A DNA stretch of 21,665 nucleotides from Bacteroidota bacterium (GTDB lineage: Bacteria > Bacteroidota > Bacteroidia > Flavobacteriales_F > PHOS-HE28): the NCBI GenBank assembly GCA_963169595.1, contig CAUJFM010000225.1, forward strand, positions 1 through 21,665, in the 5' to 3' direction. How positions within the stretch are numbered: position 1 is the stretch's first letter; each line of letters opens with the position of its first letter. The notes beneath the pieces were generated by a model. It was not told the DNA's origin. It worked only from the letters and a program-made list of their open reading frames with translations, and made no database searches. This document shows positions 14,475 to 21,665 of the stretch, piece by piece. A program made the translations under genes and the position numbers.

Positions 14475-14597
14475 ATGGTGGGAACACACAAACGGGCCAA
14501 GTCCCGGGTGGACTGGCGCGAGGTGGTCTGGTGGACGGCCCTGCTGGTGCTGATGGGGGCCATCCTGGCCCTGGCCACGGTGGCGAACGCGGGTTGA
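14475..14597 (+). CDS. Probable 40-aa single-pass membrane protein
   Basis: The frame encodes a basic N-terminus (MVGTHKRAKSRVDWREV) followed by one hydrophobic helix (VVWWTALLVLMGAILALATV, residues 18-37) and a short polar end before TGA. The positive-inside charge and the Trp pair at the membrane edge are typical of a real small membrane protein with its N-terminus in the cytoplasm. It is too small for most gene callers. No Shine-Dalgarno or promoter box is evident, and the start codon directly follows the second copy of a 16-nt direct repeat. Function is unknown; an overlapping frame at 14356-14553 is the competing reading. Confidence 0.5.
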   Translation: MVGTHKRAKSRVDWREVVWWTALLVLMGAILALATVANAG

Positions 14598-14648
14598 GGG
14601 GCGCGATGGCCACGCCTTTTTCACCTCCCCACCCACGTCTTTTTCACC

Positions 14649-14680
14649 TTGTGAAGGCGGGGGATGTGCCCCTACGTTTG
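14649..14680 (+). promoter_or_regulatory. Bacteroidota-type promoter of the lipoprotein gene
   Basis: TTG (14649-14651), 21 nt, then a perfect TACGTTTG (14673-14680). The expected transcription start is near 14685, giving a leader of about 17 nt before the ATG at 14702. Confidence 0.65.
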
Positions 14681-14701
14681 GATGAACAACACCTACTGCC
14701 C

Positions 14702-15634
14702 ATGCTGCGCCCACGCCACTCCCCTTCTGCCGCTGCGGTGGCCCTGCTCGTGCTGGTCGGCCTCACCGCTGGCTGTAGGAGCCCCCGGTCCACTGCTCCC
14801 GAACCCTCGTCAAAGACCGACACCTCCCAAAAGGGGAGCATCACCATGAACGTGATCGACCCTCACGTGGGTATTGACGAGTTGCAGTGCATCACCACCC
14901 ACTTCATGGCCTCCATCCACCACGGGGACCCGATGGAACACAAGCCCATCGGCAGCCGGTATCCGGTCCTGATGGTGAAGGTGGGCAGCTTGCAGGATGT
15001 GGTGGCGCAACTGGCATGCACTTCGGGCGATACGGTGGACCATGCCGTGATCATGCATCCCGGGCTTACCGACCAGAACGCGTTCGACGTACTTGTTCAG
15101 GTGGTTTGCCTGAAGTACGACAGCAACACCCGGGAATATAGCTACGACCCCACCGATGTGGGGTATACCCTTGACGGTACCGGACAGCTCGTGCTGAGCA
15201 GTTCAGCTTTGGCGGACTGGAATGGCCTGAACGGCCCGGGAACGCGCTATCAGTCACAGGTCGTCCTCCAGCGCGGCAAGGGTGGTGCATGGGAGAAGTT
15301 CGATGGCAGCTATGATGTGAGCTCGGTGGTCTATGCCTATGAGGGTGGCTTGCAGAGCCTGATCGCCCACAATGACCTTGATCCCGACGACCTCCTGCTG
15401 GTGGAACCGGCGGCGGAGCTGATCGGCAAGGACTACTACGCGAGCGGGCATCCCAAGGTGGACACCTACGTACAGGGCATGGTCTGGGTGCCAATGGGGG
15501 TGAGGATCGATGACCAGGTGAACTCCGGAACGCCCTACAAGATGAAGGCGGCCGACCTCGGCGCGCCCTGCCCGGTGAACTGTCCCACCAAGGGATTCAA
15601 GTTCCCCCATACAGGCGTTGACGGGTGTTCCTGA
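14702..15634 (+). CDS. Lipoprotein of unknown function
   Basis: A 310-aa protein with a clear lipoprotein signal: MLRPRHSPSAAAVALLVLVG followed by the lipobox LTAGC with the acylated cysteine at position 25. A Ser/Thr/Pro-rich linker follows (26-45). The mature domain is rich in beta-type sequence (YPVLMVKVGSLQDVVAQLAC, SYDVSSVVYAYEGGLQSLI, DLLLVEPAAELIGKDYYA), contains several cysteines, and ends in a Cys-containing tail (PCPVNCPTKGFKFPHTG). I recognise no family. The start at 14702 is supported by the lipobox and by a promoter box 22 nt upstream; an ATG right after that box (14682) is in another frame and ends at 14849. It is monocistronic and convergent with the oxidoreductase gene. Anchoring in the inner or outer membrane cannot be decided. 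Confidence 0.82.
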   Translation: MLRPRHSPSAAAVALLVLVGLTAGCRSPRSTAPEPSSKTDTSQKGSITMNVIDPHVGIDELQCITTHFMASIHHGDPMEHKPIGSRYPVLMVKVGSLQDVVAQLACTSGDTVDHAVIMHPGLTDQNAFDVLVQVVCLKYDSNTREYSYDPTDVGYTLDGTGQLVLSSSALADWNGLNGPGTRYQSQVVLQRGKGGAWEKFDGSYDVSSVVYAYEGGLQSLIAHNDLDPDDLLLVEPAAELIGKDYYASGHPKVDTYVQGMVWVPMGVRIDDQVNSGTPYKMKAADLGAPCPVNCPTKGFKFPHTGVDGCS

Positions 15635-15665
15635 TCCGAAGCCGCATCATGTACGGGCGCCCCCC

Positions 15666-16769
15666 TCACCACAACCGCGCCAGCGCAGCCTTGTCGAAGC
15701 CGAGCAGCTCGTCGGTGCGGCCCTCGCGTACCTTCTGCACCCACTGCGGGTCCCTCAGCAGTGCGCGGCCCACGGCCACCAGGTCGAAGTCGCCGCGCTC
15801 GAAGCGGCGCACCAGTTCGTCCAAGGGTGTGGGCGTGGAGCCATCGCCGCGGAAGGCGGCGATGAACTCGCCGCTGAGGCCCACCGAGCCCACGGTGATC
15901 ACGGGCACACCGGTGAGCTTCTTCGCCCAGCCCGCGAAGTTGAGGTTGCTGCCCGCGAACTCCGGCTCCCAGAAGCGGCGCTGCGAGCAGTGCAGCAGGT
16001 CCACGCCGGCGTCGATCAGGGGCCGCAGCCAGGCCTCCAGCTCCTGCGGTGTGGTGGCCAGCTTCTCGTCGTAGGCGCTGGGCTTCCACTGCGAGAGGCG
16101 GATCTGCAGCACGAGCTCGGGCCCCAGCTGCCGGCGCACCTCGCGCACCACCTCGGCGGCGAAGCGTGTGCGGGCGGCCAGCGTGGCGCCGCCGTAGCGG
16201 TCGGTGCGGGTGTTGGTAACGCTCCAGAAGAACTGGTCGATGAGGTAGCGGTGGGCGCCGTGCAGCTCCACCAGGTCGAAGCCGAGCTCCCTGGCGCTGC
16301 GCGCGGCACGGCCGAAGGCGGCGATGGTGTCGGCGATGTCGGCCTCGGTCATGGCGCGGCCGTTGGTCTTCTCCGCGTTCACGCGTTCCGAGGGGCCTTC
16401 GAAGGGCGCGGGCGGCAGCCAGTTGTCGCGCATGCGCACGGGCGGCATCACGCCCATGTGCCAGAGCTGCGGTCCCATCCTTCCGCCTGCGGCATGCACA
16501 GCATCGATCACCTGCTTCCAGCCCTGCAGCGCGGCCTCGCCATGGAAGTGCGGCACATCGGGGTCGTTGCTGGCCGCGGGCCGGTCGATGACGGTGCCCT
16601 CGGAGAGGATCAGGCCCACACCGCCCTGGGCGCGGCGGCGGTAGTAGGCGGCCACCTCGGGCCCCGGCACGCCATGGGGCGAGAACGAGCGCGTCATGGG
16701 CGCCATCACGAAGCGGTTGCGCAGCTCCAGGCCGCGCAGCCGGAAGGGCGTGAAGAGGGCGGACAGCAT
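15666..16769 (-). CDS. NADH:flavin oxidoreductase, Old Yellow Enzyme family
   Basis: A 367-aa TIM-barrel FMN enzyme of the Old Yellow Enzyme family, which typically reduces activated alkenes with NAD(P)H. Landmarks are the FMN-binding start LRNRFVMAPMTRS, GGVGLILSEGTVI, the substrate/FMN segment GPQLWHMGV, HGAHRYLIDQFFWSVTNTR followed by DRYGG, the glycine-containing VGSVGLSGEFI, and the C-terminal FMN phosphate site DFDLVAVGRALLRDPQW. Length is normal. The true substrate cannot be deduced. The start at 16769 (MLSALFTPFRL) is the family's usual beginning; the frame is open further upstream to 16889, but that region overlaps the divergent membrane-protein gene. A CACCTTTG box ends 5 nt before this start on the minus strand. 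Confidence 0.92.
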   Translation of the reverse strand: MLSALFTPFRLRGLELRNRFVMAPMTRSFSPHGVPGPEVAAYYRRRAQGGVGLILSEGTVIDRPAASNDPDVPHFHGEAALQGWKQVIDAVHAAGGRMGPQLWHMGVMPPVRMRDNWLPPAPFEGPSERVNAEKTNGRAMTEADIADTIAAFGRAARSARELGFDLVELHGAHRYLIDQFFWSVTNTRTDRYGGATLAARTRFAAEVVREVRRQLGPELVLQIRLSQWKPSAYDEKLATTPQELEAWLRPLIDAGVDLLHCSQRRFWEPEFAGSNLNFAGWAKKLTGVPVITVGSVGLSGEFIAAFRGDGSTPTPLDELVRRFERGDFDLVAVGRALLRDPQWVQKVREGRTDELLGFDKAALARLW

Positions 16770-16774
16770 GAGCA

Positions 16775-16782
16775 CAAAGGTG
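16775..16782 (-). promoter_or_regulatory. CACCTTTG promoter-like box of the OYE gene
   Basis: One mismatch from TAnnTTTG on the minus strand, ending 5 nt before the ATG at 16769. The same 8-mer serves the divergent gene on the other strand. No -33 element is recognised. Confidence 0.4.
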
Positions 16783-16808
16783 GGGACCATCACCGCCCTC
16801 CCCTGTCG

Positions 16809-16816
16809 CACCTTTG
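16809..16816 (+). promoter_or_regulatory. CACCTTTG promoter-like box of the small membrane protein
   Basis: The same 8-mer as the divergent box at 16775-16782, here on the plus strand, ending 8 nt before the ATG at 16825. The two boxes face away from each other across 26 nt. Confidence 0.4.
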
Positions 16817-16824
16817 CGGCCCTC

Positions 16825-17052
16825 ATGGCATCCCCCGCCCATCGCCCGCCGCCCAAGTGGAAGACCGCCCTGCTCATCTGGCTGGCCATCTATCCCTCGC
16901 TCACCGTGCTGCTGGTGCTCTTCGGTGAGCGGCTGCTGGTGCTGCCCCTGGCCCTGCGCACGCTGGTGATGACGAGCATCCTGGTGCCGCTGATGGTCTT
17001 CGTGTTGCTGCCCCTGCTACAGAAGGCCTTTGCCGGCTGGCTGCGGAAGTAG
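16825..17052 (+). CDS. 75-aa two-helix membrane protein, resembles tail of ABM-type membrane proteins
   Basis: A short protein with a Pro-rich basic start (MASPAHRPPPKWK), a first transmembrane helix (about 14-33, TALLIWLAIYPSLTVLLVLF), a short loop (GERLLVLPLALRT) and a second helix (about 48-66, VMTSILVPLMVFVLLPLL), ending in a basic amphipathic tail (QKAFAGWLRK). The KWKTALL-W-IYP and LRTL-VPLM-LPLL pattern resembles the C-terminal membrane region of antibiotic-biosynthesis-monooxygenase proteins (COG3224 type), but the monooxygenase domain is absent, so this is a stand-alone version. It is divergently transcribed from the OYE gene, which may hint at shared redox function. The start is chosen at the ATG after the promoter-like box. 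Function is unknown. Confidence 0.7.
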   Translation: MASPAHRPPPKWKTALLIWLAIYPSLTVLLVLFGERLLVLPLALRTLVMTSILVPLMVFVLLPLLQKAFAGWLRK

Positions 17053-17124
17053 GGTGGCGTACAGGCCATCCGCCGACCGTTGACACACCCGGGTATCGTT
17101 CGTGGTGGTCCGCTTCGCCCCGCC

Positions 17125-17883
17125 CTATAGCGGCTTGTTGTCCGCGCCCAGCACGCGGGTGCGCAGGTTCTGCAGCGCCTGGGTGGCATAGGGGCCCTGG
17201 CCGATGGTCTGCGGCTCATCGGGCAGATCGATGCCGTGCAGCAGGGCGGTGAGGTTCACCGGCAGTTCCAGCACGGCGCTACCACCAGCAGGCACCACGG
17301 TGTGCGCATGCAGCCGCATCAGGGGCGCGAACTGTTCCGGGGCCACCGCGATGCGGAAGGTGCCGTCACCGGCATCCAGTTGCCCATCGTCGTTGCTGTC
17401 CAGCCGGCCGCGGATGTCCAGCACGGGCAGGAAACGGCCGTTGGCGCCGTTCACCCACAGGCTGTCGGGCACCTCGGCGACGGGGTCGCTGGTGCTGAGT
17501 ATGCGCGTGTCCATCCAGTGGACCTCACCGGAAGAGGCGACATCCATGGTCAGCGTGCGGCCGGGCTGGGCCAGGTCCATCCACAGCATGGTGCCGGGTG
17601 CCTCACCCAGGGTGCGGCCTTCATCGTCCAGCAGCAGCGCGCCCACCAAGGCGAAGCGTACCTGCTCGAAGCGCACCAAGGTGCCGAAGCCATCGGTGTA
17701 CAGGCTGTCCGGGTGGAAGGGGACGCCCTGGCAGTGCAGGTCGGAACGCAGGTGTACCTGGGCGTTCGCGACCGGTGCCGGGGCCTCGATGCCGTCCTTC
17801 AGGCAGCCGGTGAAGAGCAGCGGGGCCAGCAGCAGGGGCAGCAGGCGCTTTCCGCAGAGCAACAGGCACCAAGGCATTCGCAT
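17125..17883 (-). CDS. MbnP-like lipoprotein
   Basis: A 252-aa lipoprotein. Its signal sequence ends in the lipobox LFTGC (Cys 27). The mature part fits the MbnP-like family: an N-terminal strand with an H-x-x-G-x-P-F element (DLHCQGVPFHPDSLYTDGFG, residues 49-68), then LVRFEQVRFALVGALLLDDEG, where the family usually has a conserved lysine/tyrosine pair. A later HTVVPAGGSAVLELPVNLTALLHGIDLP segment sits near the C-terminus. MbnP proteins partner with MbnH di-heme peroxidases and handle copper or modified Trp; no MbnH gene is visible here, and the metal site cannot be verified. A DSNDDGQLDAGDG loop could bind calcium. It follows the TolC-like gene by 84 nt on the same strand, so co-transcription is possible, although a TTCCTTTG box just upstream suggests its own promoter. 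Confidence 0.6.
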   Translation of the reverse strand: MRMPWCLLLCGKRLLPLLLAPLLFTGCLKDGIEAPAPVANAQVHLRSDLHCQGVPFHPDSLYTDGFGTLVRFEQVRFALVGALLLDDEGRTLGEAPGTMLWMDLAQPGRTLTMDVASSGEVHWMDTRILSTSDPVAEVPDSLWVNGANGRFLPVLDIRGRLDSNDDGQLDAGDGTFRIAVAPEQFAPLMRLHAHTVVPAGGSAVLELPVNLTALLHGIDLPDEPQTIGQGPYATQALQNLRTRVLGADNKPL

Positions 17884-17967
17884 CGCGGCACAAAGGAACA
17901 GGGCTGCACGCGGTCTACGCTGACATCGGTCAGTGCGAAGGGCTCGGGCGCCGAGGGTTCCTGCGGC

Positions 17968-19263
17968 TCAGAGCAACTGGCCAGCCAGCCACTTCAGCTG
18001 TAGCTCGCTCAGTTTGGCCTCGTAGCGGGCCACCAGCAGGCGCTGTTCGGCCTCCAGGTAGCCCACCTGCACATCGCGCAGTTCCACGGCCGTGAGCATG
18101 CCCAGGCGGTAGCTCTCCAGCGCCACGTCCACCTGGGTGCGGGCGCCCACCAGTTGCTGCTCTTCCAAGGTCACATGCTGCAGGGCGGTGGTGTGCGTGT
18201 TCCAGGCGTTCAACACGCTCTCGTCCACGGTAAGCCGCACCTCTTCGGCGCGCACGGCGGCCTGTTCCTGCTGCAACGCCGCCACATTGCGCTGGGTGCG
18301 CAGGCGGCCCCCATCGAAGAGCGGGATGCTGATGCGCGCACCCAGGTCGGGACCCAGGCTGCGGTTGCTCTGCAGGAAGCCCACCGCACTGGTGGCGCGG
18401 GTGTAGCCGTAGTTGGAAAAAACGTCCAGCTGCGGCAGCATGGCGCCGCGCAGTTCCTTCACCCGCAGGTCGGCCGCGATCTGCTGCTGCCGGGCGGCCA
18501 GTACCGCGCTGTTGGACTGCCGGGCCCGCTCCAGCAGTTGGGCGCGGTCCAGCACCTCGTTGGCCGGCACCTCAGGCACCAGCACCACCGCAGTGGCGGG
18601 GTCGCGCCCCAGCAGCCGGTTCAGTTGGGCGGCCACCGTGGCCTCGTTCAGCACCAGGTCCATCACGCTGGCGCTGTCGGCGCTCATGTCCAGCCGGGCC
18701 TGCACCACGGCCACGCCGCTGGCGGTGCCGATGCGCTCACCTGCCTCGGCAATGGCCAGGCGTTCGCGCGAGATGCCGAGCACCTCGCGTTCGATGGCGA
18801 GACCCCTGCGCAGCTGTACCAGCTGGAAGTAGGCGGCGAGCACGTCATACACGGTGGCCTCCACCTGCTGGCGCAGTTGCAGTTCACCGGCCTGCTCCAA
18901 GGCCTGCAAGCGGTCCTTGGCGGCGAACATGGCCAGGCCGTCGAACACGGTCCAGTTGAGGCGCACGGCCCCGTCCAGCACGCGGGCATCGGCGTTGTCC
19001 ACCTCGCGCACCTCGCCGCTGAAGAAGGTCTGCCGTGTGCCGCTCACATCCAGGCTGTACGAACCGGCGGCATCGATGGTGGGCAGCATGCCGGCCTGGC
19101 CGGGCGTGTTCTGCGTGGCGGCCACCTCGGCCTCCAATCGGGCCAGGCGGATGCCGTGGTTCTGCTGCAACGCGATACGCACCGCATCCTCGGGCTTCAG
19201 CACCTCCTGCGCGGTGACGAACAGCGCGGCGAGGCTCAGGAGGAAGGTGATGAGCGTCCTCAT
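17968..19263 (-). CDS. TolC-family outer-membrane efflux channel
   Basis: A 431-aa outer-membrane factor. The signal peptide (1-18, MRTLITFLLSLAALFVTA) is followed by two TolC-type repeats of long coiled-coil helices. Typical elements are DAVRIALQQNHGIRLARLE, the beta-strand segment around GMLPTIDAAGSYS, and in the second half LRGAMLPQLDVFSNYGYTR, the PLFDGGRLRTQRNVA motif and SYRLGMLTAVELRDVQ. Trimeric TolC proteins form the channel from periplasm to outside for RND pumps. The start ATG overlaps the stop of the upstream RND gene (ATGA, 19260-19263), so translation is coupled. Length is normal for the family. The exported substrate is not predictable. Confidence 0.93.
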   Translation of the reverse strand: MRTLITFLLSLAALFVTAQEVLKPEDAVRIALQQNHGIRLARLEAEVAATQNTPGQAGMLPTIDAAGSYSLDVSGTRQTFFSGEVREVDNADARVLDGAVRLNWTVFDGLAMFAAKDRLQALEQAGELQLRQQVEATVYDVLAAYFQLVQLRRGLAIEREVLGISRERLAIAEAGERIGTASGVAVVQARLDMSADSASVMDLVLNEATVAAQLNRLLGRDPATAVVLVPEVPANEVLDRAQLLERARQSNSAVLAARQQQIAADLRVKELRGAMLPQLDVFSNYGYTRATSAVGFLQSNRSLGPDLGARISIPLFDGGRLRTQRNVAALQQEQAAVRAEEVRLTVDESVLNAWNTHTTALQHVTLEEQQLVGARTQVDVALESYRLGMLTAVELRDVQVGYLEAEQRLLVARYEAKLSELQLKWLAGQLL

Positions 19264-21665
19264 GCGTGCTGGGGGGCTTGAGGTTCGGCGTCCGCGGCCT
19301 TGCGTTCGCGGGAGAGGAAGCTGTAGAGCGCGGGCACCACGTAGAGCGTGAGCACCAGGGCGAAGATGAGGCCTCCGATGATGGTGATGCCCATGGGCAC
19401 GCGGCTCTTGGCGGCAGCGCCCAAGCCCAGGGCGATGGGCAGTGCGCCCAGCGCGGTGGCGAGGGTGGTCATGAGGATGGGGCGGAAGCGCTGTACGGCG
19501 GCGTCGACCACCGCGTCCATCTTCCGCAGGCCCTGCTCCTTGCGCTGGTTGGCGAACTCCACGATGAGGATGCCGTTCTTCACCACCAGGCCGATGAGCA
19601 CGATGGCGCCGATCTCGGAGAAGATGTTGAGCGTGTGCCCGAAGGTCCAGAGGCTGAGCACGGCGCCGGTGCCCGCGAGGAACACGGTGCTGATCACCAC
19701 CACGGGGTCCAGCCAGCTCTCGAACTGGGCGGCGAGGATGAGGAAGATGAGCACGATGGCCAGCACCAGGGCGAACCAGATGCTGCTGCCGCTCTCGGCG
19801 AACTCCTTGCTCACGCCGGCGAGCGAGGTGCTGAAGCTCTCATCGAGCACCTCCTGCTTGATGCGGTCCATGGCGGCGATGCCGTCGCCGATGGTGTAGC
19901 CCTCGGCGGGGTCGGCGCTCACGGTGGCGCTCACGTAGCGGTTGTAGCGGAAGAGCTGCGGGGGCGTGCTGCGGTCGCTGAGGCGCACCAGGTTGTCCAG
20001 CTGCACCAGCTCGCCCTTGTCGTTGCGCACGTAGGCGCTCTTCAGGTCGATGGGCGCATCGCGGTCCGCACGGTCGGCCTGGCCGATCACCTGGTACTGC
20101 TTGCCCTGCATGATGAAGTAGCCGTAGCGCTGACCGCTGAAATAGAGCTGCAGCGTCTCGGCGATGTCCTGCATGCTCACACCCATGGCGCGCGCCCGGT
20201 CGCGGTCCACCTCCACGTTCAGCTCGGGCTTGTTGAACTTCAGGTTGAGGTCCACCACACGGAAGGTGGGGTCGGCGGCGGCCTTCTCCATGAAGGTGGG
20301 GATCACCTCGCGCAGCCGCTCGAAGTCGGGCGCCTGGATCACGTACTGCACGGGCAGCGACACGAAGCGGCTGCCGCCGATGGTGGGCTCCTGCAGCACG
20401 ATGCTACGCGCCAGGTTGAAGCGCATCACCTTCGCCATCACGCTCTTGGCCAGCTCGTCCTGGCTCTTCGTGCGCTGGCTTGGAGGAACGAGGGTCACCC
20501 GCACGAAACCGCTGTTGGTGGCGCTGCTGGTACCGAACCCGGGGGCGGTCACAGCGATCAGGTTCTGCCGTTCGGGCATGGTATCAACTACGCCGATGAT
20601 GTTGGAGAGGTACTCGTTCATCAGCTCGTAGCTGGTACCCTCGGGCGCGGTGCTCTGCACCATGAAGCGGCTCTTGTCCTCGTTGGGGGCCAGCTCGGTC
20701 TGCAGCTGCGAGCCTATGCCGGCGGTGAGGCCCACGCACACCAGGATGATGGGGAACACGAGCCAGCGGCGGCGCATGAAGCCCTCCAGCGACCGCCGGT
20801 AGCCGTTGCCCAGCCGCTCGAAGAAGCGCTCGGTGACCACGAAGAAGCGGCTGTGCTTCGCCGTGTGCTTCAGCATGCGCGCGCTCATCATGGGCGTGAG
20901 CGTGAGGGAGACCACGGCACTGATGAGCACCGCACCGGCCACCACGATGCCGAACTCGCGGAACAGACGGCCCGTGAGGCCGCTGAGGAAGATGATGGGC
21001 AGGAAGACCGCCGCCAGGGTGACGGTGGTGCTGATGATGGCGAAGGTGATCTCTCTGCTGCCTTCGTGCCCGGCCTTCATCGGGTCCATGCCGCCCTCGA
21101 TCTTGGCGTAGATGTTCTCCAGCACCACGATGGCGTCGTCCACCACGATGCCGGTGGCCAGCACGATGGCGAGCAGGGTGAGGATGTTGATGCTGAAGCC
21201 CGCCACGTACATGATGAAAAAGGCCCCGATGAGCGAGATGGGGATGGCGAGCACGGGGATGAGCGTGGTGCGCCAGTCGCGGAGGAAGAGGAAGATGATG
21301 AGCACCACCAGGCCGAAGGCGATGAGGATGGTCTCCTCCACCTCCAGGATGGCGGCGCGGATGCCCACGGTGGTGTCCAGCGCCACGTTGTAGCGCAGGT
21401 CGGCGGGCAGGTCCTTCTTGATCTGCTCCACGCGCTTGTGGAACTCGTCGGCGATGGCGATGTAGTTGCTGCCGGGCTGGGGGGTCACGGCCACGGCCAC
21501 CTGGGGCACGCCGCCGTTGCCGCGCAGCAGGGAGCGCTCGTTCTCGGGCCGCAGCTCGGCGCGGCCCACATCCTTCAGGCGCACCACCGGACCGCCATCA
21601 TCGCGCAGGATCAGCTCGTTGAACTGCTCGGGGGTGGTGAGGCGGCCCTGCGTGCGGATGCTGAG
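19260..21665 (-). CDS. RND efflux transporter (HAE1/AcrB-like), 5' end beyond window edge
   Basis: About 801 C-terminal residues of an inner-membrane RND pump (full length is usually about 1,030-1,050). The frame is open to the right edge (SIRTQGRLTTPEQFNEL...), so the first TM helix and part of the first pore domain lie outside. TM4 carries the proton-relay pair in GIVVDDAIVVLENI (about 21120-21155), corresponding to AcrB D407/D408, followed by FLSGLTGRLFREF. The second half has porter-domain sequence (VEVDRDRARAMGVSMQDIAETL) and TM10 with the conserved Lys in LVVKNGILIVEFANQRKEQG. Membrane helices and a short basic tail end the protein. The sequence type fits hydrophobe/amphiphile exporters rather than metal (CusA) pumps. 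A membrane-fusion-protein gene is expected just upstream, beyond the edge. Confidence 0.95.
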   Translation of the reverse strand, partial: LSIRTQGRLTTPEQFNELILRDDGGPVVRLKDVGRAELRPENERSLLRGNGGVPQVAVAVTPQPGSNYIAIADEFHKRVEQIKKDLPADLRYNVALDTTVGIRAAILEVEETILIAFGLVVLIIFLFLRDWRTTLIPVLAIPISLIGAFFIMYVAGFSINILTLLAIVLATGIVVDDAIVVLENIYAKIEGGMDPMKAGHEGSREITFAIISTTVTLAAVFLPIIFLSGLTGRLFREFGIVVAGAVLISAVVSLTLTPMMSARMLKHTAKHSRFFVVTERFFERLGNGYRRSLEGFMRRRWLVFPIILVCVGLTAGIGSQLQTELAPNEDKSRFMVQSTAPEGTSYELMNEYLSNIIGVVDTMPERQNLIAVTAPGFGTSSATNSGFVRVTLVPPSQRTKSQDELAKSVMAKVMRFNLARSIVLQEPTIGGSRFVSLPVQYVIQAPDFERLREVIPTFMEKAAADPTFRVVDLNLKFNKPELNVEVDRDRARAMGVSMQDIAETLQLYFSGQRYGYFIMQGKQYQVIGQADRADRDAPIDLKSAYVRNDKGELVQLDNLVRLSDRSTPPQLFRYNRYVSATVSADPAEGYTIGDGIAAMDRIKQEVLDESFSTSLAGVSKEFAESGSSIWFALVLAIVLIFLILAAQFESWLDPVVVISTVFLAGTGAVLSLWTFGHTLNIFSEIGAIVLIGLVVKNGILIVEFANQRKEQGLRKMDAVVDAAVQRFRPILMTTLATALGALPIALGLGAAAKSRVPMGITIIGGLIFALVLTLYVVPALYSFLSRERKAADAEPQAPQHA

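Noticed and set aside
14356..14553. A 65-codon frame with high third-position GC
   Set aside because: Its second half is the off-frame shadow of the 40-aa membrane protein, and the first half coincides with palindromic sequence. Kept only as an alternative reading.
14664..14849. Small protein starting right behind the TACGTTTG box (ATG 14682)
   Set aside because: It is in a different frame from the lipoprotein and its product is Pro/Cys-rich without features; the lipobox supports the ATG at 14702.
15535..16928. Long open frames on both strands across the OYE gene
   Set aside because: They overlap a clear OYE-family gene and give Arg/Ala/Gly-rich sequences without motifs.
1..21665. tRNA, rRNA, transposase or prophage genes
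   Set aside because: Read for on both strands; no cloverleaf-like sequence, rRNA segment, transposase or phage structural protein was recognised.

Overview
The window looks like chromosomal DNA of a high-GC member of the Bacteroidota. Five observations support this: several secreted proteins end in type IX secretion (T9SS) C-terminal sorting domains; one carries a Fibrobacter-succinogenes-major-paralogous (FISUMP) domain; a CUB/P-domain-like adhesin is present; Shine-Dalgarno sequences are weak or absent; and Bacteroidota-type promoter boxes (TAnnTTTG, sometimes with an upstream TTG 20-21 nt away) sit just before several genes. The order cannot be fixed from the sequence alone.

Layout. 1-1786 (minus): 5' part of a type I restriction HsdR subunit, cut by the left edge. 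1787-2557: non-coding, with a degenerate ~140-bp repeat. 2558-3241 (plus): NarL/FixJ-like regulator whose receiver has lost the phospho-acceptor Asp. 3242-4018: non-coding, dominated by 23 consecutive 21-bp units (3313-3795) that alternate between two sequence types without a single indel. 4019-4648 (plus): fibronectin-III protein. 4768-6021 (plus): two-gene unit, an unknown protein plus a GNAT_18-like protein, closed by a good hairpin terminator. 6096-6426: duplicated structured intergenic element. 6526-9118: a kelch/T9SS gene, then a minus-strand HepT/MntA (HEPN/MNT) toxin-antitoxin pair, then a second kelch copy destroyed by a 683-bp frameshifting deletion. 9158-14016 (minus): three secreted proteins (CUB/T9SS adhesin, FISUMP protein, small T9SS/FlgD-Ig-like protein), the last two in an operon. 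14017-14701: mostly non-coding with strong palindromes and a probable 40-aa membrane protein. 14702-15634 (plus): lipoprotein of unknown function. 15666-16769 (minus): Old Yellow Enzyme-family oxidoreductase, divergent from a 75-aa two-helix membrane protein (16825-17052). 17125-21665 (minus): RND efflux transporter (5' end off the right edge), TolC-like outer-membrane channel overlapping it by ATGA, and an MbnP-like lipoprotein.

How the parts may work together. The RND-TolC pair is a tripartite efflux operon whose periplasmic adaptor presumably lies beyond the right edge. The T9SS-type proteins are surface or secreted products. HsdR and HepT/MntA are defence/addiction modules. The most unusual element is the 21-bp array. 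Its period equals two DNA helical turns, it keeps perfect register despite many substitutions, and it lies directly downstream of an atypical DNA-binding regulator. It does not look like CRISPR or an ordinary gene. A second theme is promoter boxes ending only 4-8 nt before start codons, which predicts leaderless mRNAs for several genes.
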